Translations under genes and position numbers: made by a program
Notes under the pieces: model-generated
Databases searched by the model: none
The model's input: the letters and a program-made list of their open reading frames with translations, nothing else
What the model was told of the DNA's origin: nothing
Assembly: GCA_934317205.1 (NCBI GenBank)
Contig: CAKREL010000039.1
Coordinates: forward strand, 1-20,542
Direction: 5' to 3'
Source of the DNA: an uncultured Eubacterium sp.
Lineage (GTDB): Bacteria > Bacillota > Clostridia > Lachnospirales > Lachnospiraceae
Length of the DNA: 20,542 nucleotides
Part shown: piece by piece, positions 1 through 5,991 of the stretch
Layout: every line of letters begins with the position of its first letter
Numbering within the stretch: the first letter of the stretch is position 1

Positions 1-833
1 ATATTCAGCCTTTTTGCATAATCCCATCGGCTTTGGACCTGTCTGGAGGAATGTTCTCTCTGAAAACGGCGGATTCTACCAAGCACATGATACAAATGGT
101 CTTTATCACTGGGGAAATTTATAAATTTTCGTCCCAGGATAGTGCCATCTGCACACATGATGCTGCAGACCGCATCCGTATTGATCCCTAAATCAACACT
201 GCATATCACCTGCTTTTTTACAGTTGTTTTCAATAAGCTTACTTCCTCTGTGTAAGAAAACCGAAAGAAATATTTATGATGTTTCCTTTCCAAAGTTGGG
301 GCGGATGCCTTTTTCCCACTCCATTTTTTTCGCAGATATTCCATATCGGTATGAAGTAATTTTACCTGAAACCATCTCCACTCACGCCCATCAAATAGCT
401 TTAAATAGGCTACATTTTCTCCCGGTTCTGCTTCCTTATACATGACATCCCGATAGAATACCGGCATCACATGATTCTCACAGACCAGCTTCGGCTTTCC
501 CTTAAGTTCTCCCTTTTTCCACAGACTAAGACGTGTCTGATAGGAGGCAACTGCTCCAAGTGCATATTGAATCGCTGCTCTTCTCAGATAAGATGGCATC
601 TTAGGAAAATTACGGTCAAACGGAAATCTGGCATGATTCTTTTTTGTCTCATGTACCAGATGTTCCGCTTCATTAAAGCGTTTTTGTGGATTCCTGATTT
701 CTGAAAGTTCTTCCCAGGTCTCTTCATACACCGAAACCAGATAGGAGACTGCCTTCCGAAAAATATCCAGCGTAGGACGGAGCGGTATATTCTTTTTTTT
801 AATTTCTACTCCATAGCTGGATACAATCTGCAT
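1..833 (-). CDS. tnpB: TnpB-type RNA-guided nuclease of IS605 family, C-terminus outside window
   Basis: The frame is open from ATG 833 to the left edge, giving about 277 residues of a protein usually 370-450 long. The N-terminal part is a divergent TnpB-type region rich in basic and aromatic residues, including a KYFFRFSY strand near 187-194. It is followed by the RuvC-I motif VDLGIN with the putative catalytic Asp at about 214, then the conserved GRKF and R-R-F-Q-R-E stretch. The catalytic Glu, the zinc-ribbon cysteines and the last Asp would lie beyond the edge, so activity cannot be judged. The start is supported by GTAGGAG ending 6 nt before ATG 833, which overlaps the tnpA stop. TnpB proteins are known RNA-guided DNA nucleases that promote retention of the element. 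There are no internal stops or frameshifts in the visible part. Confidence 0.88.
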   Translation of the reverse strand, partial: MQIVSSYGVEIKKKNIPLRPTLDIFRKAVSYLVSVYEETWEELSEIRNPQKRFNEAEHLVHETKKNHARFPFDRNFPKMPSYLRRAAIQYALGAVASYQTRLSLWKKGELKGKPKLVCENHVMPVFYRDVMYKEAEPGENVAYLKLFDGREWRWFQVKLLHTDMEYLRKKWSGKKASAPTLERKHHKYFFRFSYTEEVSLLKTTVKKQVICSVDLGINTDAVCSIMCADGTILGRKFINFPSDKDHLYHVLGRIRRFQREHSSRQVQSRWDYAKRLN

Positions 834-841
834 AAAGGCTC

Positions 842-1096
842 CTACTTTCTTTTTTCCTTCTCTTTTTGTCCCTCAATATATGCCATTACCTGATCCCGGC
901 TTCGGTCACTTACGGTAACTGCACAATAGGATGGATTCCACAAATGTCCTCCCCACAGTTCCTGTTTTAATTCTGGATGCGAAAGAAATAACTGACGTGC
1001 CAGATTCCCCTTCATAATCTTTATCATATCTGATATAAAAAATTGCGGTTTGCAATCCAGAAGTAAATGAATATGATCCGGCATATCTTTTTCCAT
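842..1096 (-). pseudogene. tnpA: 5'-truncated IS200-type Y1 (HUH) transposase TnpA
   Basis: The 84-residue frame keeps the HUH motif in MPDHIHLLL (His8 and His10) and the C-terminal catalytic helix Y-I-E-G-Q (Tyr73, Gln77) expected of single-strand transposases of the IS200/IS605 family. Family members are about 130-155 residues and carry an N-terminal strand with a YH-x-V-F/KYRRK-type segment before HUH. Here a TAA stop lies two codons upstream of ATG 1096, and no other frame upstream resembles the missing segment. I therefore read it as an N-terminally truncated relic rather than a complete short gene. The catalytic residues survive, so a recent deletion or a rearranged element boundary is possible. 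Confidence 0.75.
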
Positions 1097-1224
1097 GTTT
1101 TAATTGTACCATATGCTTCCATATATAGCAAACACCAGTTCTATATTTTGATAAAGAAATTTGACACACCTAACTCATCACTAAAGTAACAAGAATGCGG
1201 TGTGACTTTTTTCAAATTTAATAG

Positions 1225-1488
1225 CTATAATGCATGTGTTTTTACAATGTAAACATATCCTGTCACATCACCATTTCCCATGACTGCTACTGGATTATTC
1301 TTTGTAGCATGCTCAACATAATCTTCACCATAATCATCAATAAATTCTTTTATTATTTCTTCGCTTCTTTCCTTAGCCTTCGCAAAAGAAGAAAAAAGTT
1401 CTAATGATAACATCTCAGGATCCTCATCTTCAGGAAACAATATCATATTTACAACACCATATATTTCACGCATTTTATTCATCATCAT
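1225..1488 (-). CDS. Small hypothetical protein, second gene of a two-gene unit
   Basis: An 87-residue acidic protein that I do not recognise. It has a hydrophobic N-terminal strand (YGVVNMILF), a helix rich in Glu and Lys (SFAKAKERSEEIIKEF) and a C-terminal strand-turn-strand (VAVMGNGDVTGYVYIV), which suggests a small alpha/beta fold. ATG 1488 overlaps the TGA stop of the upstream gene as ATGA, and GAGGAG sits 5 nt before it, so the two are translationally coupled. Two more ATG codons follow immediately, so the true start may be one or two codons later. It is transcribed away from the XRE regulator gene. A toxin-antitoxin, phage-control or stress role is conceivable from the layout only. Confidence 0.6.
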   Translation of the reverse strand: MMMNKMREIYGVVNMILFPEDEDPEMLSLELFSSFAKAKERSEEIIKEFIDDYGEDYVEHATKNNPVAVMGNGDVTGYVYIVKTHAL

Positions 1489-1745
1489 TCACACTCCTCG
1501 TACTGTTCACATAAACTCAAAACATTTCTAATATTTTCCATATTATCATTCCAATATTTTTCTGCTACTCCTGGTGGCACACCATTAAGCAACTCTAATC
1601 GAAATTTGGCTAAATTATAGCCTTCTCTCATACCGTCATAGTATATTTCTTTAATAATATTTCCGAGTTTGTCATCTCCGTAGCACCGCATCGTTTTACT
1701 AAATTTCTTACTGTCAATCTGTTTTCCAATCTCTTCTTTTCCCAT
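1485..1745 (-). CDS. Small hypothetical protein, first gene of a two-gene unit divergent from a XRE regulator
   Basis: An 86-residue charged, mainly helical protein of unknown family. It contains an I-I-K-E-I-Y-Y-D-G-M-R-E-G-Y helix, a short N-G-V-P-P-G-V turn and a C-terminal helix ending in Cys and Glu residues. The frame extends 7 codons further to ATG 1766, but that codon sits at the centre of a 17-bp palindrome, has no ribosome site and lies only a few bases after the predicted transcription start. ATG 1745 has GGGG 6 nt upstream (1752-1755), so I prefer it. Its stop overlaps the next gene by ATGA. The promoter is TTGACA with a TAAAAT -10 box (see 1778-1807). Control by the divergent XRE protein is likely. 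Confidence 0.6.
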   Translation of the reverse strand: MGKEEIGKQIDSKKFSKTMRCYGDDKLGNIIKEIYYDGMREGYNLAKFRLELLNGVPPGVAEKYWNDNMENIRNVLSLCEQYEECE

Positions 1746-1757
1746 TCTTCGCCCCAA

Positions 1758-1774
1758 ATATACCATTGGTATAT
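1758..1774. promoter_or_regulatory. 17-bp perfect palindrome, likely repressor operator
   Basis: The arms ATATACCA and TGGTATAT flank a single central T. The site covers the predicted transcription start of the two-gene unit 1485-1225. A second imperfect dyad with the same ACCA/TGGT ends, ACCAT-N6-ATGGT, lies at 1784-1799 in the spacer of the same promoter. Two related dyads over one promoter beside a XRE gene is the usual arrangement of an autoregulated divergent switch. Binding is inferred. Confidence 0.6.
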
Positions 1775-1777
1775 TTT

Positions 1778-1807
1778 ATTTTAACCATATACAAATGGTA
1801 TTGTCAA
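1778..1807 (-). promoter_or_regulatory. Promoter of the two-gene unit 1745-1225
   Basis: A perfect -35 box TTGACA (1807-1802) is followed after 18 nt by TAAAAT (1783-1778); a 17-nt spacing gives TTAAAA. The start of transcription would fall near 1771, inside the palindrome. The -35 box overlaps the -35 box of the opposing promoter. Confidence 0.65.
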
Positions 1808-1829
1808 GTTATTTATGATAAAATATAAA
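1801..1829 (+). promoter_or_regulatory. Promoter of the XRE regulator gene
   Basis: TTGTCA (1801-1806), a 17-nt spacer and TATAAA (1824-1829) form a near-consensus sigma-A promoter pointing to the regulator at 1870. The two promoters are back to back and share most of their -35 bases, so a protein bound here could affect both. Confidence 0.6.
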
Positions 1830-1869
1830 TATCATTATTCCAACAATAACAGGAGTATTAGTAAACGTA

Positions 1870-2229
1870 ATGGATATTTTAGATAAAGAACGATTAAAAG
1901 AATGTAGACTAAAACTGGGAATAACCAAACAAGAAGCTGCTAAAAGGGTGCAAATTTCTCAGCCCGCATATCTGCGATATGAAGCAGGCTCACGTAATCC
2001 TTCTATACAAACTATTGCTAAAATGGCTGAAGTTTTTTCAACATCTACAGATTACCTCGTTGGGAAATCTGCTGATCCGACTCCAAATAGAATAGTAGTT
2101 GAGCAAAATGAATCCCCTTCTCTGTTTTTTCTCATCGAAACATGCAAAAACCTAAACGCATCTCAGTTAACACGACTTACAGCTTATGCAAAAGCATTAT
2201 CAAATGCTGCTCCAGATAGTGAAAAATAG
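1870..2229 (+). CDS. XRE/Cro-type helix-turn-helix transcriptional regulator
   Basis: A 119-residue protein with an N-terminal HTH_3-type domain at about residues 7-62. Visible features are the R-L-K-L-G-I-T-K-Q-E-A-A start, the recognition helix around ISQPAYLRYEAG and the S-T-D-Y-L-V-G end typical of this family. The roughly 55-residue tail (from KSADP) is predicted helical, has no recognisable domain and may serve dimerisation. There is no peptidase or toxin motif. The start is ATG 1870. AGGAG at 1851-1855 is 14 nt away, longer than ideal, and no better in-frame start is visible. It faces the two-gene unit at 1745-1225 across overlapping promoters and dyads, so it probably represses both that unit and itself. 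A Rho-independent terminator follows at 2292-2338. Confidence 0.88.
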   Translation: MDILDKERLKECRLKLGITKQEAAKRVQISQPAYLRYEAGSRNPSIQTIAKMAEVFSTSTDYLVGKSADPTPNRIVVEQNESPSLFFLIETCKNLNASQLTRLTAYAKALSNAAPDSEK

Positions 2230-2291
2230 GTTTATATATATAATGCAAGAAGTATACAAATTGACTTATTTTACAAATAATAATTCAAAAT

Positions 2292-2338
2292 AGGTCCTAC
2301 TAAATTAAACCATTTCATTCAGTAAGACCTTTTTTTTC
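2292..2338 (+). terminator. Rho-independent terminator after the XRE gene
   Basis: A 10-bp stem, AGGTCCTACT (2292-2301) with AGTAAGACCT (2321-2330), pairs with one non-Watson-Crick position. The loop is 19 nt, and eight T residues follow directly (2331-2338). Confidence 0.75.
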
Positions 2339-2394
2339 ATATGGGTATTTGTCGTTCCTATTTCAAATATTCCGCAAAAATTACTTCCAAATTT

Positions 2395-2449
2395 CAGAAG
2401 TAAAAAACCTTACCAATATTCAGTTTTTTACTTCTGAATATCAGTAAGG
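2395..2449 (-). terminator. Strong intrinsic terminator at the end of the T7SS-like operon
   Basis: On the minus strand a 16-bp stem (2449-2434 with 2423-2408, two mismatched positions) has a 10-nt loop and is followed by six T residues (2407-2402). It lies 12 nt after the stop of the last operon gene. The loop AAGTAAAAAA is exactly complementary to the T-run tail TTTTTTACTT, so a second 13-bp arm pair (2395-2407 with 2424-2436) can form. The region 2339-2394 holds nothing else I can identify. Confidence 0.85.
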
Positions 2450-2460
2450 TTTCTTTGCAA

Positions 2461-3444
2461 CTATCTCGTATACATAGTTTCTTCTTCTTCGTCATCGCCA
2501 CCAGAATTTATCATGCCGAGCTGATTCCAGTCCAAAATAACAGAATCAGTAAACGCATTGATGACAAGACCTGTTAATGTATATTGTGATCTCTTTGCCA
2601 TATCCATCACATCAGAAAAGCGTAACTCTCTTTGAGAAAATTTCTTTCCATATTCCTTCATTTCCGCTCTACTTGTAAACACTGGAAGATAATATCTTTC
2701 TCCATTTTTCAGAATATCCAGCTGGTTTTTTTCACTAATGTATGGAACCCATACTTTGCTGTTCTTCAAAGTCTCTATCATATTATTTTCTGCAGACCAG
2801 CTTTTTTCTTTTTTATAAATGTTCAGTGTTTCCTCCAGGCTTTTATGGCTGTTAGCTGATACAAAATCATTATTTTTTTTCGCCTGCTGCCAGGAGCTTC
2901 CATTATTAGTAGTTTCGGATGTGTGAATTTCTGTATATGTATTGTTCTGTGTTGTTCTGGCTGTGGTATTCCCGGTATTGTTCCCCGGTTTGTTTCCAAC
3001 AGATATTTCCTGATACTGTTTCCATTTCTTATCAATTCGGATTGCACCAGCCAAAGAGAGTGCTAAGGCTATCACCCCAACGCCTACGGATCCGCCTGAT
3101 ATAATTGCCAGGAGTGCATATACCAATTCTGTTATAGCAACAATATACGCCATTTTTGTTGTTTTCTTTTTTATCAGGAGGATTCCTATAACAATACTAA
3201 TTACCATAAACAGCATATTAAGCTTTACTGCCCATAGCTGGTTCACCTCCTCAAGGCTTCCTCCAGCCCGAAGTACGCTTTGACATACCTTTCCATACTC
3301 TGAACAAATCAATACCCCTGATCCAATAGATACCACACCAGCCCAGGTAAAAAAAGAACGTATCTTTTTAAAATTAGGCAAAGCTGTAAATTCTTCCTTT
3401 GTAAGTCCCTTCGGAAGTGTATTAAGATCAATTTTTTCCGCCAT
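2461..3444 (-). CDS. Membrane protein with C-terminal SseB-like domain, last gene of T7SS-like operon
   Basis: A 327-residue protein with four probable membrane segments at about 30-47, 75-91, 99-117 and 118-134. A flexible Asn/Thr-rich linker follows (about 150-182), and then a soluble C-terminal region. Residues about 231-310, with WVPY, YYLPVFTSRAEM, a central F-S-D-V-M segment and GLVINAFTDSVILDW, resemble the SseB N-terminal domain (PF07179 type). It ends with an acidic run (DDEEEE). SseB-like domains were first described near type III secretion and also occur in Firmicute loci; their exact function is not established. AAGGAG lies 10 nt before ATG 3444. A 66-nt AT-rich gap separates it from the preceding gene, with no clear promoter. 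It may act as a membrane scaffold in place of the missing EssA/EssB, which is inference. Confidence 0.7.
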   Translation of the reverse strand: MAEKIDLNTLPKGLTKEEFTALPNFKKIRSFFTWAGVVSIGSGVLICSEYGKVCQSVLRAGGSLEEVNQLWAVKLNMLFMVISIVIGILLIKKKTTKMAYIVAITELVYALLAIISGGSVGVGVIALALSLAGAIRIDKKWKQYQEISVGNKPGNNTGNTTARTTQNNTYTEIHTSETTNNGSSWQQAKKNNDFVSANSHKSLEETLNIYKKEKSWSAENNMIETLKNSKVWVPYISEKNQLDILKNGERYYLPVFTSRAEMKEYGKKFSQRELRFSDVMDMAKRSQYTLTGLVINAFTDSVILDWNQLGMINSGGDDEEEETMYTR

Positions 3445-3510
3445 TCTTATCTTCTCCTTATGTGTCTGCTCTTATTTCCTATTATATTATTTTATGTTTG
3501 ATTTTTATCA

Positions 3511-5121
3511 CTACTCTGTCTTCAGGACATATCTGACTTCTACACGTCTGGATGCTGCGGCATCTTCTTTTCCTTCTCCATCCAGAATCAGATTATTTGC
3601 TCCATTACCGACAACCTCGATAGCATTCGCAAGTTCCGGATAACCTGCTTTAATATAATCTGCAACAGTCTTTGCTCTTTCCTCAGAAAGTTTTAAATTG
3701 TAAGCCTCGTCTCCTGCTGAATCGGTATAACCCTCCACTACGATTGTCGATACTTTTCCATCTTCTATCGCACTGGATATTACCGGTACATAGGCTGCAA
3801 GGAATTGATCCAGATAAGCTTTTCCCTCTTCTGACAAATCTGCCTTATCCCAAGCAAAAAGCACATTATTATCCATCTGTACTGTTCCCGTCGACTCGTC
3901 TATCTTCGTAGAATCAAGTCCCTGCTCTTTGAAGGCTCCCATGAGTCCGCTTGAGACTGCTGTCTGGTTTTCTTTTAACTCTCCCAGCTCATCTTCACTC
4001 ATACTGCTCACATCAGCATCTGTCTCTAAATTATCACTTAATTCACCATTCCAATATGCAGTGGAATCATAAACATAAGGATACCATTTTCCATCAACAC
4101 AGATGGACAAGCCTCCATCCATTCCTCCATTTGGTCGGTTAGTAATCAGGAAAATCCCTGTGATTTTTCCACCTTCGCCTTCTTCAGATTCTCCAAGATC
4201 ATAATTGTAACGATAGGTGCTGTCCCAGGTAAGAGTAAACTGATTGCCATCAATCTGTGTTTTTACATTCTCACCTGTTCTTCCATCTGCCCACTCAATA
4301 TAAGAATCATAACCGTCTTCCGTATTCAAAGACAAATGAACTATCCCATCATATCCGGAACTAGAATTTTGGGCATATCCCCATTCATAAAGTCCTTCAT
4401 TCTTTTTTTCTGCATAAAGTATATCCGCAGATTTAAGTCTTGTACTTTTTCCGTCCTTAGACAAAATTAAATCCAGTCCATCGAAGCCATAAGAGTATTC
4501 AACCCAATCCTTGCGATCCTGTACATGATATCCCAGATTAGTTTCATCCTCATCATCCATAATCAAAGCTTCTAATCCCATATAGAGTTTGTCTCCTACT
4601 ACTTCGTAGGCAAATGTGAAGAGAGTATTTACCGAATAAGAATATTCTCCATCCTCACTATATTTTTTTCTTTCGACAAAAGAGGCATGAATGTGATTAT
4701 ATTGCCAATATTCATGCAATGCGCCAATCTGCTGGTCTGTCAGACCTTCCTCTTCTTTCAGTTCTTTGTCTGTTTTTCCAGACAGGTCATAAATCAGGAA
4801 ATCAGTGTCTGCATATATCTGTATCGGAAGAATCTGCACCTCATATTTTTCCGAATCCTCAAGCTGGAGAGTCATATAGTCATAATCATCCGCATGCTCA
4901 TTCGCATAGGAACCATCTTCATCTTTATAGTTTTCTTCATTCCGATAGGTCCCGTAAAGCATATAAGCCTGCGGATCTGATCCTAAATCCACCAGCTCTG
5001 CATTTTTAGTTTGCTTACTACCACTACTATTACTGTCACTACTATACTTAATGCCAGCTCCACATGCTGTAAACACCATTGTGGACATCAAAAGGCTAAA
5101 CAATATACAAAACTTTTTCAT
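3511..5121 (-). CDS. Lipoprotein with C-terminal OmpA-like peptidoglycan-binding domain
   Basis: A 536-residue protein with a signal peptide and lipobox F-T-A-C (Cys20), so it should be a lipid-anchored exoprotein. A Ser-rich linker is followed by a large region (about 45-350) that is acidic, Tyr-rich and beta-like, and that I do not recognise. The C-terminal domain at about 420-533 is OmpA-like: it has VLFAWDKADLSEEG, then VEGYTDSAGDEAYNLKLSEERA and the final SRRVEV. Asp467 and Arg482 are 15 residues apart in the positions that bind diaminopimelate in OmpA C-terminal domains, so peptidoglycan binding is plausible. The ribosome site is GAAAGG just before ATG 5121. OmpA domains are uncommon in monoderm bacteria. 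Here the protein is encoded 23 nt after another lipoprotein and may fix the secretion machine to the wall. Confidence 0.82.
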   Translation of the reverse strand: MKKFCILFSLLMSTMVFTACGAGIKYSSDSNSSGSKQTKNAELVDLGSDPQAYMLYGTYRNEENYKDEDGSYANEHADDYDYMTLQLEDSEKYEVQILPIQIYADTDFLIYDLSGKTDKELKEEEGLTDQQIGALHEYWQYNHIHASFVERKKYSEDGEYSYSVNTLFTFAYEVVGDKLYMGLEALIMDDEDETNLGYHVQDRKDWVEYSYGFDGLDLILSKDGKSTRLKSADILYAEKKNEGLYEWGYAQNSSSGYDGIVHLSLNTEDGYDSYIEWADGRTGENVKTQIDGNQFTLTWDSTYRYNYDLGESEEGEGGKITGIFLITNRPNGGMDGGLSICVDGKWYPYVYDSTAYWNGELSDNLETDADVSSMSEDELGELKENQTAVSSGLMGAFKEQGLDSTKIDESTGTVQMDNNVLFAWDKADLSEEGKAYLDQFLAAYVPVISSAIEDGKVSTIVVEGYTDSAGDEAYNLKLSEERAKTVADYIKAGYPELANAIEVVGNGANNLILDGEGKEDAAASRRVEVRYVLKTE

Positions 5122-5144
5122 ACCTTTCTTTTTTCCCCTTCACC

Positions 5145-5930
5145 TTACTCCGTATATACACTAAAGAACTGATCCGCCTGATCTACTACATTCAGATCTA
5201 CTCCAATTATATTGACAGCTAACATATACCGTGAATCCTGCTCATTCACCAAAAACACAGTCACACCATAATACGAAACATCATAGTTCTTAAATGTATA
5301 TTGTGCCGCATAATGTTTCTCACCCAAAAATGTGATTTCTTCCACATTATTTTGAAATTCAGTAACCTGTGCATCTTCTCCCATCAATTTTTTAGCATCA
5401 TCCTCAGTCATCACTGAATTTTCCGCTATTTTCTTTTCTTCATCCCATGTAGCTGTTTTATCTAAAACCGCTGCATTTTGAATGTTCAGTTCAATATATG
5501 TATTCCCATCCTCTGCCGAAAAAACTACCGCACTTCCCATCGAAATTAAAGATTTTAAATAATCATAAGTGCCTTCTGAATTAGAAGATTCTACAATGTC
5601 CGCATCGTTTAGTGCGACATTGTTTCTATTTTCCAATGTATAAGTATCCGGGAGATTAATTGCAAATCCAAAGGAAGGATTTTCATATCCCTGGGATACA
5701 TAGCGCCCAATCATATCATCACTTATTTTATCCTCTTTATCGGCAGAATCTGCCTCTGAATCATCACTTTTATCTGCTTCTTTTTTTGCAGATCCCATCA
5801 ATCCGCTATCTGATTTGGACGATGTATCGTCAGTTGTCATCTTAATTCCACCGCCGCATCCTGTTAATCCAGATAAGCTCAGGCAACCTGCCAGAACAAG
5901 TGCAAAAATCTTAACTTTTCGATTCCTCAT
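5145..5930 (-). CDS. Lipoprotein of unknown function in T7SS-like operon
   Basis: A 261-residue protein with a signal peptide and lipobox L-T-G-C (Cys25). A low-complexity Ser/Asp/Lys linker (about 33-68) leads to a domain of about 180 residues with alternating strands (NPSFGFAINLPDTYTL, TYIELNIQNA, KHYAAQYTF, SRYMLAVNII). The pattern resembles PsbP-like or similar sandwich lipoproteins, but I cannot assign a family. The first residues after the lipobox, C-G-G-G-I-K, match the C-G-A-G-I-K of the OmpA-domain lipoprotein encoded next. Both also carry a G-L-M-G segment followed by charged residues, so the two share partial sequence history or a shared partner site. GGAAGAGAG precedes ATG 5930. 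It probably works at the outer face of the membrane with its neighbour. Confidence 0.7.
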   Translation of the reverse strand: MRNRKVKIFALVLAGCLSLSGLTGCGGGIKMTTDDTSSKSDSGLMGSAKKEADKSDDSEADSADKEDKISDDMIGRYVSQGYENPSFGFAINLPDTYTLENRNNVALNDADIVESSNSEGTYDYLKSLISMGSAVVFSAEDGNTYIELNIQNAAVLDKTATWDEEKKIAENSVMTEDDAKKLMGEDAQVTEFQNNVEEITFLGEKHYAAQYTFKNYDVSYYGVTVFLVNEQDSRYMLAVNIIGVDLNVVDQADQFFSVYTE

Positions 5931-5991
5931 ACTCTCTCTTCCTTTCTTTTCCTGTTTCTCTTATGGTTGAAAATTTTCCCAGCCACTTTAA

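Larger units (their letters stand above)
1..1205 (-). mobile_element. IS200/IS605-family insertion sequence remnant, left part outside window
   Basis: The tnpA-tnpB pair in the same orientation, with the tnpA stop at 842 and the tnpB start at 833, is the standard gene order of IS605-type elements. The tnpA copy lacks its N-terminal part, so the element probably cannot move by itself. The tnpA-proximal boundary is uncertain. A 6-bp inverted repeat (CACACC at 1165-1170, GGTGTG at 1199-1204) just upstream of tnpA could be a remnant of the subterminal hairpin typical of this family, and I placed the edge there. The other end, where the guide (omega) RNA of TnpB would lie, is beyond the left edge. 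Confidence 0.7.

Noticed and set aside
906..1169. An 87-residue minus frame overlapping tnpA, considered as the missing N-terminal part by frameshift.
   Set aside because: Its upstream residues do not resemble the N-terminal strand of IS200-type transposases, so a simple frameshift would not restore the protein.
2632..2859. Plus-strand open frames inside the T7SS-like operon, for example at 2632, 4687, 6856, 7455 and 13812.
   Set aside because: They lie opposite well-supported genes, lack ribosome sites and show residue use typical of antisense reading.
3445..3510. Possible internal promoter before the SseB-like gene.
   Set aside because: A TAATAT-like -10 is visible, but no -35 at a fitting distance, and the region is simply AT-rich.
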